NCBI GenBank assembly: GCA_002281875.1
Contig: NCHN01000016.1
Coordinates: 1 to 62,567, forward strand
DNA: 62,567 nucleotides
Direction: 5' to 3'
Source of the DNA: Sphingobacteriia bacterium 24-36-13
GTDB taxonomy: Bacteria > Bacteroidota > Bacteroidia > Chitinophagales > Chitinophagaceae
Part shown: one piece after another, positions 45,529-53,511 of the stretch
Layout of the letters: the number at the start of each line of letters is the position of its first letter
Position numbering within the stretch: the first letter of the stretch is position 1
Translations under genes and position numbers: made by a program
The notes under the pieces: model-generated
What the model was told of the DNA's origin: nothing
What the model saw: the letters and a program-made list of their open reading frames with translations, nothing else
Databases searched by the model: none

Positions 45529-46536
45529 ATGAAGCTTGTCTCTTACTTGTCTAACGGTCATGATCAATTGGCGTTTTTAGTGGATGGTTTATTATTTGAT
45601 TGCGACTTGATGCATCCAGAACTCCCCAATAGCATGAATATGTTTTTACAATATTGGGACGATATGTTTCCAATTGCGCAACAAACAGAAGCTGCCATTA
45701 AATCGGGTAGATTAAGTAAAGACAGAGGTATTTCACTTGAAGAAGCGATTTTACTTGCCCCTGTTCCATTTCCTACTTCATGTAGAGATGGATATGCATT
45801 TAGACAACATGTGGCAGCAGCAAGAAGAAATAGAAAAGTAGATATGATTCCAGAATTTGATCAGTATCCAATTTTTTATTTTACCAATCATCATAGTGTG
45901 CAAGGGCCTGGAGATATTGTTTGTATGCCTGATCATTTTGAAAAACTAGATTTTGAATTAGAAGCTGCTATTGTGATATGCAAGAATGGAAGAAATATCA
46001 GAGCAGAACAGGCAGACCAATATATTGGTGGACTAATGATTATGAACGATATGAGTGCAAGAAGATTGCAAATGGAAGAAATGTTATTGAACTTAGGACC
46101 AGCAAAAGGAAAAGATTTTTCTACGGTGATTGGACCATGTTTAGTAACACTAGATGAATTAGAAGAATTTGAAATTCCTGCAAAAGAAGGTCATGTAGGT
46201 AAAAGCTGGAATCTGAATATGAAATGTTGGGTAAATGGCATACAGGTCAGTAATGGCAATGTAGGAGACATGGACTGGACATTTGCTGAAATTATAGAGC
46301 GTTGTTCTTATGGCGTAACTATTCAAGCAGGTGATGTAATAGGAAGTGGAACCGTGGGTACTGGATGCTTTTTAGAATTGAATGGTACTGGTAAATTAAA
46401 TGACCCTAATTACCAAGAACAATGGTTACAAGCAGGAGATATAGTTGAAATGGAAATTACTGGCTTGGGAAAATTGAGTAATACCATTGTGAAAGACGAA
46501 GATGATTTTTCTATTTTGGCTAAAAAGAAAATATAA
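45529..46536 (+). CDS. Fumarylacetoacetate hydrolase-family protein
   Basis: A 335-residue member of the FAH family, which hydrolyses beta-diketone bonds, the last step of tyrosine breakdown. Metal ligands are visible as FELEAAIVI (two Glu), then the YIGGLMIMNDMSARR signature (shown here as NDMSARR). The GTGCFLELNGTG loop near the C-terminus is also typical. Because of its length it fits the fumarylacetoacetase-like subgroup, but the exact substrate is uncertain. It lies 9 bases before a flavin reductase; such a pairing occurs in aromatic catabolism gene sets. Confidence 0.86.
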   Translation: MKLVSYLSNGHDQLAFLVDGLLFDCDLMHPELPNSMNMFLQYWDDMFPIAQQTEAAIKSGRLSKDRGISLEEAILLAPVPFPTSCRDGYAFRQHVAAARRNRKVDMIPEFDQYPIFYFTNHHSVQGPGDIVCMPDHFEKLDFELEAAIVICKNGRNIRAEQADQYIGGLMIMNDMSARRLQMEEMLLNLGPAKGKDFSTVIGPCLVTLDELEEFEIPAKEGHVGKSWNLNMKCWVNGIQVSNGNVGDMDWTFAEIIERCSYGVTIQAGDVIGSGTVGTGCFLELNGTGKLNDPNYQEQWLQAGDIVEMEITGLGKLSNTIVKDEDDFSILAKKKI

Positions 46537-46545
46537 ATCTGATTT

Positions 46546-47433
46546 ATGAAAATAGTTTTATCTGAGTTACCCATTATGCAAAAACAAGCTTGGTTGCAAC
46601 ACGCTATTGCGCCAAGACCTATTTGTTTTGCCAGTACGATTGATGAAGCAGGTAATAGTAATTTGAGCCCATTTAGTTTTTTCAACTTATTTTCTTCTAA
46701 CCCACCAATTGTTGTTTTTTCACCCGCAAGAAAAGGAAGAGATAATACTACTAAACACACTTTAGATAATGTGTTAGCAGTGCCAGAATGCGTAATCAAT
46801 ATTGTAGATTATAGCATGGTACAACAAATGAGTTTATCTAGTTGCGAATATCCAAAGGGAGTAGATGAATTCATTAAAGCAGGTTTTACCAAAGAAGCTG
46901 CAACGATGGTTAAACCACCGATGGTAAAAGAAGCTAAAATAAAATTAGAGTGTAAAATAAATGAAGTAAAAAGTTTAGGTGACCAAGGAGGAGCAGGTCA
47001 ATTGGTCATTGCAGAAGTCCTTTGCATGCATATAGACGATGCTATTCTTAATGCAGAAGGGACCATGATTGACCAAACCAAATTAGCATTAGTAGCAAGA
47101 CTCGGAGGCGATTGGTATTGCAAAGTAAATAGCCAAAATCTATTCAAAGTAGCCAAACCCAATACCGCATTGGGGATTGGCATAGACGCAATTCCGGAAA
47201 GCATAAAAAGCAGTTCCATTTTAACCGGCAATCATTTAGGACAATTGGGTAATGTTAACGAATTACCTTCTATTGATCCTGCATTTCACGACGACCGTTT
47301 AAAGAATATTATTCAATACTATTCCATTAATCCCAATGAAATGGAACAGGAATTACATAAATATGCTGCTGAATTATTGAATCAAGAAAAGGTTCAAGAA
47401 GCTTGGCAGATATTGCTTTCAGGTACACTTTAA
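46546..47433 (+). CDS. Flavin reductase-like FMN-binding protein
   Basis: A split-barrel FMN-binding protein of 295 residues. The flavin-binding segment SPFSFFNLFSSNPPIVVFSPA (in part: SPFSFFNLF), the KHTLDN motif and the VARLGGDWY region match the flavin reductase domain, with an extra C-terminal helical part. Some relatives use NADH to reduce FMN for partner oxygenases; others have unknown roles. It is co-directional with the FAH-family gene (9-base gap) and convergent with the AraC regulator. Confidence 0.85.
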   Translation: MKIVLSELPIMQKQAWLQHAIAPRPICFASTIDEAGNSNLSPFSFFNLFSSNPPIVVFSPARKGRDNTTKHTLDNVLAVPECVINIVDYSMVQQMSLSSCEYPKGVDEFIKAGFTKEAATMVKPPMVKEAKIKLECKINEVKSLGDQGGAGQLVIAEVLCMHIDDAILNAEGTMIDQTKLALVARLGGDWYCKVNSQNLFKVAKPNTALGIGIDAIPESIKSSSILTGNHLGQLGNVNELPSIDPAFHDDRLKNIIQYYSINPNEMEQELHKYAAELLNQEKVQEAWQILLSGTL

Positions 47434-47450
47434 AAGTTAGCTTTATACTT

Positions 47451-48296
47451 TTAATGTGTCTTATAAAAGCCTTCGTTTAATCCGAATTTTCTTTCTGGTG
47501 CATTTTCTTCTATTAAATGAAATTGACTAGGCGTTAGTTTAGTAAAATCTTTGTAATCCTTTACTAAATGCTGATAGTCGTGGTAATCACATTCTACAGC
47601 AATCCTTAACCAATCCATTGTAGGATGACTATTTTTTTGCCTGAAAGCATTATCAAATCGAATTATTCGCATAAATAGTTTAGGATTCACGCCTGTTCTT
47701 TCTTTAAATTTTCTTTCTAACTGTCTACTACTATAACAAGCTTGTCTTGCAATTTGATCTATACTCAACTGACTGGTTTTATTCAAGAGTTGAGCACATG
47801 CCCAATCAATTGGAAGGATAGGCTTTTTAATGGTGGAAATTAATTTTCGAATAAATTGATTTCCAATAGAAATCATAGCCTCATAGTTTTTTGCTTCATA
47901 AAGTTGCTCATTCACTTCATGCACTTGATTACCAAAAAAAATGCTCCCATCTAAATACTCATCAATTAACTCACTTGAAGGTATTCCAGTTAATTGATAA
48001 AGCGCCCCAGGCAAGAAAACAATTTGAAAAACCAAAAACTGATGACCAATCATTCGATTGGTTACTTGCGTAAACTGTCCATATAAAACAACTGGTAATT
48101 GATGAACTACTTTATTAGACTCAGCATATTGAACCCTTTCTTTATCGTATGGATAAAAAGCCAAACATTGCTCTGGCCTGGGCGGATAGGCTTTTATAGG
48201 AATTGCCTCTCCTTTGGAAAATTCTAAATGAACAATCCTAAAAAGTTGTACAAACCTTTGTACATCAGGTGCTGGAAGAAAATCCTTCAGAATCAT
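47451..48296 (-). CDS. AraC-family transcriptional regulator
   Basis: A DNA-binding regulator of 281 residues: an N-terminal ligand-type domain (about 1-155) and two HTH motifs in the C-terminal AraC domain (about 165-265), with SIDQIARQACYSSRQLERKFKE (in part: YSSRQLERKF) and SPSQFH near the end (TPSQFH). It lies convergent to the flavin reductase gene, and downstream of the cupin gene on the same strand. It may control either neighbour. The ligand is unknown. Confidence 0.88.
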   Translation of the reverse strand: MILKDFLPAPDVQRFVQLFRIVHLEFSKGEAIPIKAYPPRPEQCLAFYPYDKERVQYAESNKVVHQLPVVLYGQFTQVTNRMIGHQFLVFQIVFLPGALYQLTGIPSSELIDEYLDGSIFFGNQVHEVNEQLYEAKNYEAMISIGNQFIRKLISTIKKPILPIDWACAQLLNKTSQLSIDQIARQACYSSRQLERKFKERTGVNPKLFMRIIRFDNAFRQKNSHPTMDWLRIAVECDYHDYQHLVKDYKDFTKLTPSQFHLIEENAPERKFGLNEGFYKTH

Positions 48297-48319
48297 GTTG
48301 AATCTAATTTACAACTAAA

Positions 48320-48877
48320 TCATAAGCTAAGTGGTGGACCTACTACTTTCATGCCGTGTGCGGCATGAATTTTATTCATTTCTTCTTCAGTAGGCTTGCT
48401 TGTCATTTTATTCATTAAACTAAAGAACTCTTCCATCTTACCCGCTGGTTGTAACATATAAATCATCTTACCGAAATCGGTTAATTGTATCCAAGTATGT
48501 GGAATATTTCGGGGCAAGAAAATGGTTTGACCTGCATTTAATACGTGGATTTCTGATCCAACCACAAAACGATAACTGCCTTCAATCACTGTAAATATTT
48601 CGTCTTGTTCCAAATGAACATGTAACATGGGGCCCACTTTTGCAGTACCCATATATTCAAAAACAGACAACTGACCATTGGTGTCTTTGGAAGATATTTT
48701 TAAGTCGTTAGGATGTACTCCTAAAAACTTTACAACTTCCCCAAACCTAGACTTCCCTGCATCCACTATAAATGGCTTTCTAGTTTTAGTAGCTTTCGTT
48801 TGTGCTACTAAGTTCCCCATAACTACTACAGTAGGCAAGAGCATAGCTGTTTTGGCAAAAAATTCTTTTCGTTTCAT
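48320..48877 (-). CDS. Exported cupin-domain protein
   Basis: A 185-residue cupin with an N-terminal signal (KRKEFFAKTAMLLPTVVVMG). The first residues resemble a twin-arginine signal, but there is K-R-K rather than R-R. The cupin metal site HVHLEQDEIF...H is present (His-His, Glu) near residues 82-91 with the second motif NIPHTWIQ near 126. It lies 24 bases upstream of the AraC gene on the same strand. Reaction unknown. Confidence 0.82.
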   Translation of the reverse strand: MKRKEFFAKTAMLLPTVVVMGNLVAQTKATKTRKPFIVDAGKSRFGEVVKFLGVHPNDLKISSKDTNGQLSVFEYMGTAKVGPMLHVHLEQDEIFTVIEGSYRFVVGSEIHVLNAGQTIFLPRNIPHTWIQLTDFGKMIYMLQPAGKMEEFFSLMNKMTSKPTEEEMNKIHAAHGMKVVGPPLSL

Positions 48878-48948
48878 GTTTTAGATATTTAACCTAAAAC
48901 TGCAACGAATTAAGCCATATACAGTGGTAAAAAAACGACATTTTTATC

Positions 48949-49647
48949 CTAGAGGTCCCCTAACTGAGGTCGCATCACGATATCTTCCACCACAGCCATT
49001 GGGGATAGTTTAGATGCAGCAACTATCATTTCGGCTACATCATTTACTTCCATGATTCTATTGGGGTCAATATCAAAACCATCCCAGCTTGCACTTAGTG
49101 TTGCACCGGGCATTACGGATGTTACTTTAATGCCTTTTGGCTTTAATTCTTCGCGTAGATTCTTGCTAAACCCTAACAAAGCAAATTTACTAATGCTATA
49201 ACTACCCCCATTTGCATAAGCATTTAAAGATGCAATGGAACAAATATTAAAAATATGACCCGAACCATTTTGAATCATTGATGGCAGTAGTGCTCTTGTT
49301 AAGTAATAGGCACTATACAAATTTGTTTGAATCATTTGTTCTAAAATACCTTCTGCTTCATTATGAATACTTCCAGGAATAAATTGTCCCGCATTGTTAA
49401 TGAGCATATCTGGTGCTCCAAACTTTAAACACCATTCAGCAAATGCCAATACATCCTCTTTATTGGCCATATCGCATGACATTCCGTTAATAAAACTATT
49501 GGGATAGGCTGTTTGCAATTCATTTACGGTATCGTACAAGCTCTTTTCGCCCCTGCTACAAAGCAATAGAGTATTACCTTCAAGAGCAAACTTTTCGGCA
49601 ATAGCTTTTCCAATCCCTTTAGATGCGCCAGTTACTATTATATTCAT
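48949..49647 (-). CDS. Short-chain dehydrogenase/reductase
   Basis: A Rossmann-fold oxidoreductase of 232 residues: cofactor motif TGASKGIGKA at the N-terminus, NNAG near 88, catalytic Ser in the NICSIASLNAY region, and the YSISK Tyr-Lys pair near 152. The lack of an acidic residue after the second strand (LLCSRGE) suggests NADP(H). It resembles ketone/aldehyde reductases of the 3-oxoacyl-reductase-like group. It is divergent from YjjG-like gene across a 25-base palindromic promoter region. Substrate unknown. Confidence 0.9.
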   Translation of the reverse strand: MNIIVTGASKGIGKAIAEKFALEGNTLLLCSRGEKSLYDTVNELQTAYPNSFINGMSCDMANKEDVLAFAEWCLKFGAPDMLINNAGQFIPGSIHNEAEGILEQMIQTNLYSAYYLTRALLPSMIQNGSGHIFNICSIASLNAYANGGSYSISKFALLGFSKNLREELKPKGIKVTSVMPGATLSASWDGFDIDPNRIMEVNDVAEMIVAASKLSPMAVVEDIVMRPQLGDL

Positions 49648-49651
49648 CTAT

Positions 49652-49668
49652 TAAAGTTACTAACTTTA
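49652..49668. promoter_or_regulatory. Palindrome between divergent genes
   Basis: TAAAGTTA (49652-49659) and TAACTTTA (49661-49668) form a perfect inverted repeat around one C. Each arm reads as a near -7 element (TAnnTTTA) in its own direction, so the SDR and YjjG genes may fire from overlapping promoters, or a regulator may bind here. Confidence 0.45.
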
Positions 49669-49672
49669 CCCT

Positions 49673-50368
49673 ATGCAATACAGGCACTTATTTTTTGATT
49701 TAGATCATACACTTTGGGACTTCGACACCAATTCTAAAGAAGCATTGAAAGATTTATATGATATCAATCAATTACACCAAAAAGGGATTGAGCAATTCGA
49801 TGATTTTTTTGAACGCTATAGTTTCCACAATCACTTATTATGGGAAAGATATGCCAAAGGTCAAATTAAACAGGATGAGCTCAGATGGAAAAGAATGTAT
49901 TTAGCGATGCTCGATTTTAAATTTGCCGATGAAAAATTATCTCGTTCTATGGGAGTTGATTTTTTAGATATACTTCCAAATAAAAACAAGCTCTTTCCTT
50001 ATACTCATGAAATCTTGGGATACTTACAAGAGAAAGGATATATCCTTCATTTAATTACTAATGGCTTTGAAAAAGTGCAACAACATAAATTAGCCAAGAG
50101 TAATATTGCCAATTACTTTACCGAAATGATTACATCGGAAGTAAGCAATAGCCTAAAACCCAATAAAGAAATTTTTGATTACGCACTCAATAAAACTGGT
50201 GCAAATACATCAAATAGCATCATGATTGGAGATAATTTAGATGCCGATATTCAAGGTGGAATAAATGCAGGCTTGGATACTGTGTTTGTAAATCATATTA
50301 ATGCAGCTCCACATATTCAACCTACTTATACTATTTTTCATTTAAAAGAATTAGAGCAAATTCTTTAA
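49673..50368 (+). CDS. YjjG-type noncanonical pyrimidine nucleotidase (HAD family)
   Basis: A HAD-superfamily phosphatase of 231 residues, closest to YjjG, which dephosphorylates noncanonical pyrimidine nucleotides and protects against their incorporation. Motif I is FFDLDHTLWDFD, motif II ITNGFEKVQQ, motif III the Lys in LKPNKEIF, and motif IV MIGDNLDADI. A helical cap lies at about 20-95. It is cytoplasmic. It starts 25 bases from the divergent SDR gene and is followed by a hairpin and a convergent small gene. Confidence 0.88.
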   Translation: MQYRHLFFDLDHTLWDFDTNSKEALKDLYDINQLHQKGIEQFDDFFERYSFHNHLLWERYAKGQIKQDELRWKRMYLAMLDFKFADEKLSRSMGVDFLDILPNKNKLFPYTHEILGYLQEKGYILHLITNGFEKVQQHKLAKSNIANYFTEMITSEVSNSLKPNKEIFDYALNKTGANTSNSIMIGDNLDADIQGGINAGLDTVFVNHINAAPHIQPTYTIFHLKELEQIL

Positions 50369-50379
50369 CGCAATAAAAA

Positions 50380-50406
50380 ACCCGTACCGATAAAATCGGG
50401 ACGGGT
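50380..50406 (-). terminator. Terminator of the small Lys/Cys-rich protein gene
   Basis: ACCCGTACCGAT (50380-50391) pairs with ATCGGGACGGGT (50395-50406) with one mismatch. On the minus strand the hairpin is followed by six T's, 22 bases after the minus-strand stop. The + strand side lacks a T-run. Confidence 0.78.
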
Positions 50407-50428
50407 ACGTAACAATTGGGGGGATTGA

Positions 50429-50632
50429 TTATGCTTTTTTAGTTGCTGTCGTTTTCTTAGCGGCATCTTTCTTGCAGCAATCTTTCATTTCTTTTCCTTT
50501 CATATCACACTTCATTTCTTTACCTTCTTTTGCACAATCTTTTCCTTTTGCGCATTTTTTTCCATCACCATGTGCGAATGCTACACCACTCATTAAGAAT
50601 GCAGCTGTTGCAAATAAGAACGCTTTTTTCAT
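50429..50632 (-). CDS. Small exported Lys/Cys/His-containing protein
   Basis: A 67-residue protein with a clear signal peptide (ends VAFA, residue 20) and a mature part HGDGKKCAKGKDCAKEG followed by KCDMKGKEMKDCC and a KTTATKK tail. The mature protein holds five Cys and several Met/Glu/Asp, which suggests metal (copper-type) binding or disulfides, but no family is recognised. It has its own terminator. Convergent with the YjjG gene. Confidence 0.72.
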   Translation of the reverse strand: MKKAFLFATAAFLMSGVAFAHGDGKKCAKGKDCAKEGKEMKCDMKGKEMKDCCKKDAAKKTTATKKA

Positions 50633-50716
50633 ATGATTTGTTTTTAATTTGATAGTGAAATTACCGATTTTGTTGAATTTTTCAGCAGATTTATTGTTAA
50701 AGTCCTAAGCGATTGA

Positions 50717-51373
50717 TTACCAACTAGCAAGCACAGTTACTCCGCCCTTAACTACCTGATTCAGCTCTACATTCACTTTGGTGCCTACTGGCAACAACAC
50801 ATCTACCCTACTTCCAAACTTAATAAAGCCATACTCATTGCATTGAACGGCTTTTTGGCCAACAGCAGAATAGTTACAAATTCTTTTTGCCAAAGCCCCA
50901 GCAATTTGCTTAAATAATATTTCGCCGTATTGATTCTTAACAGCTACACTCCAACGTTCATTTTCAGTTGAAGACTTTGGATGCCAAGCAACCAAATACT
51001 TTCCCTTATGGTATTGGTTATAAGTTACTTCACCATTCATTGGATATCTGTTCACATGCACATTGGCCGGACTCATGAAAATACTTACTTGAATACGCTT
51101 GTCTTTAAAATATTCTACATCGGTTATCTCTTCAATTACCACTACTTTTCCATCTGCAGGACAAATAATTTTACTGTCGTCTAAAGTGTGAGTTCGATTG
51201 GGTATTCTGAAAAAAGAAATAATAAAAAGAAACAATGCCAATGTTGCGATGAAAATAATCATTGCCACAGTTGGAAATGAAGCACTTAAAAAGCTAAATG
51301 ATATTAGGTTAATTGCTCCAAATAATAAAGCTGTAATAGCAATGGTTTTATATCCTTCCCTATGTATAGTCAT
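50717..51373 (-). CDS. psd: Phosphatidylserine decarboxylase (proenzyme)
   Basis: Makes phosphatidylethanolamine from phosphatidylserine at the inner membrane. The 218-residue proenzyme has two N-terminal hydrophobic segments (about 12-55), the metal/substrate segment VSIFMSPANVHVNRYP and the self-cleavage site FGSRVD near residue 189, whose Ser becomes the pyruvoyl group. It is the short bacterial form. It may have its own promoter (51394-51401). The cdsA gene lies 47 bases upstream. pssA is not in the window. Confidence 0.92.
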   Translation of the reverse strand: MTIHREGYKTIAITALLFGAINLISFSFLSASFPTVAMIIFIATLALFLFIISFFRIPNRTHTLDDSKIICPADGKVVVIEEITDVEYFKDKRIQVSIFMSPANVHVNRYPMNGEVTYNQYHKGKYLVAWHPKSSTENERWSVAVKNQYGEILFKQIAGALAKRICNYSAVGQKAVQCNEYGFIKFGSRVDVLLPVGTKVNVELNQVVKGGVTVLASW

Positions 51374-51393
51374 AAATATTAATAATTAAAGTG

Positions 51394-51401
51394 CAAATGT
51401 A
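51394..51401 (-). promoter_or_regulatory. -7 element of psd
   Basis: The minus strand reads TACATTTG, matching TAnnTTTG, 20 bases before the psd ATG. No clear -33 element, so weak, but it suggests psd can be expressed apart from cdsA. Confidence 0.45.
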
Positions 51402-51420
51402 TGGTTGGAATAAGATACTC

Positions 51421-52281
51421 TTAGAAAAAAAGAAATAAAACAATCCAAACGGCTGGTATAGCAATCAATAAGGAGTCAAATCGATCTAAGAAACCACCAT
51501 GTCCGGGCATAAAACTTCCACTGTCTTTTACCCCCGCTTTTCGTTTGATCTTACTTTCTAATAAATCTCCCAAAGTACCTGCTATGGCAGCTGTTAACGA
51601 TATGGCTATAAGTGTTTGATAAGGAAGATTCCAGAAAAAATTTCCAGCAACGCTTACCACTATTACCGCTAAAATCATCCCTCCATAAGTACCTTCCTTG
51701 GTTTTTTTAGGGCTAATAGGGCTTAAAGGCGTTTTACCAATTAGAGACCCCACTAAATAAGCCATAGTGTCGTTGATCCAAATGGAGGCTATGATCACCA
51801 TGGGCAAAATCCAATCTGGCCCTTTAAAAAACTGAACACTATGATCGTATAAATCTACCATCATGGCACATGGAATGGTAATGTACAATACGCCTAAGGC
51901 TGAATATAAATTAACTGGATAGCCCAACTTAGGCCTGTAGAAAAAAATGGTGACCAACAATACGATGATGAGTAAATAAATGATGAATGAACCCCAATAC
52001 CATAGTGGTAAAGACTGGTACAAAGTGCCTTTCCCTGCAATGATGAGCATCACCCAAAAACTGCCTAAAATATTTTGGGATTTATATATGAAAGGAGCCC
52101 CTGCATATGTAGCGTTTATCTTCCCCATTAACTGATGGTATTCTACTAAACAGCCTACCATGATAATCGAGAACAGTACTAAAAAACTCCACTGATTGTA
52201 GAATAAACCACCCAGCATTACTAATACAAATACCACCGCAGTGATTGCCCTAGTTTTTAATGTTTGAAGATTTAATGCCAT
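51421..52281 (-). CDS. cdsA: Phosphatidate cytidylyltransferase
   Basis: Makes CDP-diacylglycerol, precursor of all bacterial phospholipids. A polytopic membrane protein of 286 residues with about seven helices. The family signature is complete: GDLLESKIKR, then KDSGSFMPGHGGFLDRFDS (in part: PGHGGFLDRFDS) near the C-terminus. Lies between the DUF2007 gene (27 bases away) and psd on the same strand. Confidence 0.95.
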   Translation of the reverse strand: MALNLQTLKTRAITAVVFVLVMLGGLFYNQWSFLVLFSIIMVGCLVEYHQLMGKINATYAGAPFIYKSQNILGSFWVMLIIAGKGTLYQSLPLWYWGSFIIYLLIIVLLVTIFFYRPKLGYPVNLYSALGVLYITIPCAMMVDLYDHSVQFFKGPDWILPMVIIASIWINDTMAYLVGSLIGKTPLSPISPKKTKEGTYGGMILAVIVVSVAGNFFWNLPYQTLIAISLTAAIAGTLGDLLESKIKRKAGVKDSGSFMPGHGGFLDRFDSLLIAIPAVWIVLFLFF

Positions 52282-52308
52282 AATAAAGCGAAGATAAGGT
52301 TAGCGTGG

Positions 52309-52515
52309 CTACTGGCTAAATGTCTGTTGTATCAATTGTAATGCAGTATCTTTTAAATGAACGGGCACATAAATTTCAGCCTCGCCCAATACCGGGTAAC
52401 TACTATCTTGTTTATTCAGTTGCTGAACAGGTATTTGATTCTCTAATAACATTCCTTCTACTATACTTGCTTCTGCCAAACTTTTGGTTGTAAAAATTTT
52501 AGTCCACTGATTCAT
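52309..52515 (-). CDS. DUF2007 domain protein
   Basis: A 68-residue protein of DUF2007, a small ferredoxin-like domain often fused to or found beside signal-transducing proteins. It begins MNQWTKIFTTKSLAEASIVEGML (in part: SLAEASIVEGML) and has a central LNKQDSSYP. No function is known. Its first 17 bases overlap the end of the CPBP gene. Confidence 0.8.
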   Translation of the reverse strand: MNQWTKIFTTKSLAEASIVEGMLLENQIPVQQLNKQDSSYPVLGEAEIYVPVHLKDTALQLIQQTFSQ

Positions 52516-53428
52516 TGGCTAAAGTTAATTCCTGCTTAGTTATAATTTGGTTTCTTTCCTTTTTTAAAAATAATAGTGCGGGTATAACAATGAGTAAACC
52601 AAATACACCGTACCAAATAGGCATTGTTTCGTCCATGGCTTCCTTAATGGGTTTGCCCATTTGAGTATATACATAAATTTGAATGACTACAACCGCATTA
52701 TTTAAAAAGTGCATTAAAATGGCCAACCATAAATTACTGGTTAAATAATAAATAAGACCCAATACTACTCCCAAAGCAACCCTTGGCAAGAATCCAAAAT
52801 AAGAAGCGTGTATGGCGCTAAATAAAATAGAAGAAACAATGATTCCTATTGCAGCATTTTTAGTGAGGCCCACTAAAACTCGTTGAAATCCTGCTCTAAA
52901 TAATACTTCTTCAAAAATGGCAGGAGCTACTGCAATAACTAATAATCCTAGCATTAGATCGCCCATATTTTTCATAGTAGCCAGGGTAATCATGGTTTGT
53001 TGATACTCATTTTCCAACTTCCTAGCTTTTGCTAAAAAGTCCGCAGGCATGGGAATGATTTCGTTAATGGCAGATAAGGATCCGCTTAAAAATAGTGCGC
53101 CAAAAGAAATAACCCCTACCGCAACTACTTGCTTAATATTAATATGACTATTAAATCCAAGGGTTTGAAATGCATTTTTATGGGCAATTTTAGCAACCGC
53201 CCAGGCGGGGATAAAAAAAGCGATAAAAGTGGTAAAAGCATTGGCAAAGCGAGAAAATTGAACGTTTTCAGGCTTCATTAAGGCATCGGGAACTTGTAAA
53301 AATGGCACATGAAGTAGCACAGAAGTTAGCCAACTCATCAATAATCCACTTAAAATTAATCCCACTCCTAAAAAGCCTAAAAGCATCGCAAACTGACTAG
53401 AATAGGCAACAACAGGTTTCTGATTCAT
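52499..53428 (-). CDS. CPBP intramembrane metalloprotease
   Basis: A membrane-embedded CAAX-protease/bacteriocin-processing type enzyme, 309 residues with about eight helices. The active-site motifs are EEVLFRAGFQR (Glu-Glu-x3-Arg) near 188, a following HASYFGF and HFLNNA near 240. In other systems such proteins process prenylated proteins or bacteriocin leaders; here the substrate is unknown. The ATG at 53428 is preferred over a TTG one codon earlier. It heads a minus-strand operon with DUF2007, cdsA and psd. Confidence 0.88.
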   Translation of the reverse strand: MNQKPVVAYSSQFAMLLGFLGVGLILSGLLMSWLTSVLLHVPFLQVPDALMKPENVQFSRFANAFTTFIAFFIPAWAVAKIAHKNAFQTLGFNSHINIKQVVAVGVISFGALFLSGSLSAINEIIPMPADFLAKARKLENEYQQTMITLATMKNMGDLMLGLLVIAVAPAIFEEVLFRAGFQRVLVGLTKNAAIGIIVSSILFSAIHASYFGFLPRVALGVVLGLIYYLTSNLWLAILMHFLNNAVVVIQIYVYTQMGKPIKEAMDETMPIWYGVFGLLIVIPALLFLKKERNQIITKQELTLANESVD

Positions 53429-53448
53429 CAAATTGAGTAATAAGGTTG

Positions 53449-53456
53449 TAAATTTG
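53449..53456 (+). promoter_or_regulatory. -7 element of dusB
   Basis: TAAATTTG matches TAnnTTTG; TTG at 53433-53435 lies 13 bases upstream, closer than usual. The resulting leader to the ATG at 53512 would be about 50 bases. Confidence 0.5.
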
Positions 53457-53511
53457 CATTTCCTTTTATCTTCCGCAAAGCATTAAATGATAAAAGGTAG
53501 TGTATTGCAAT

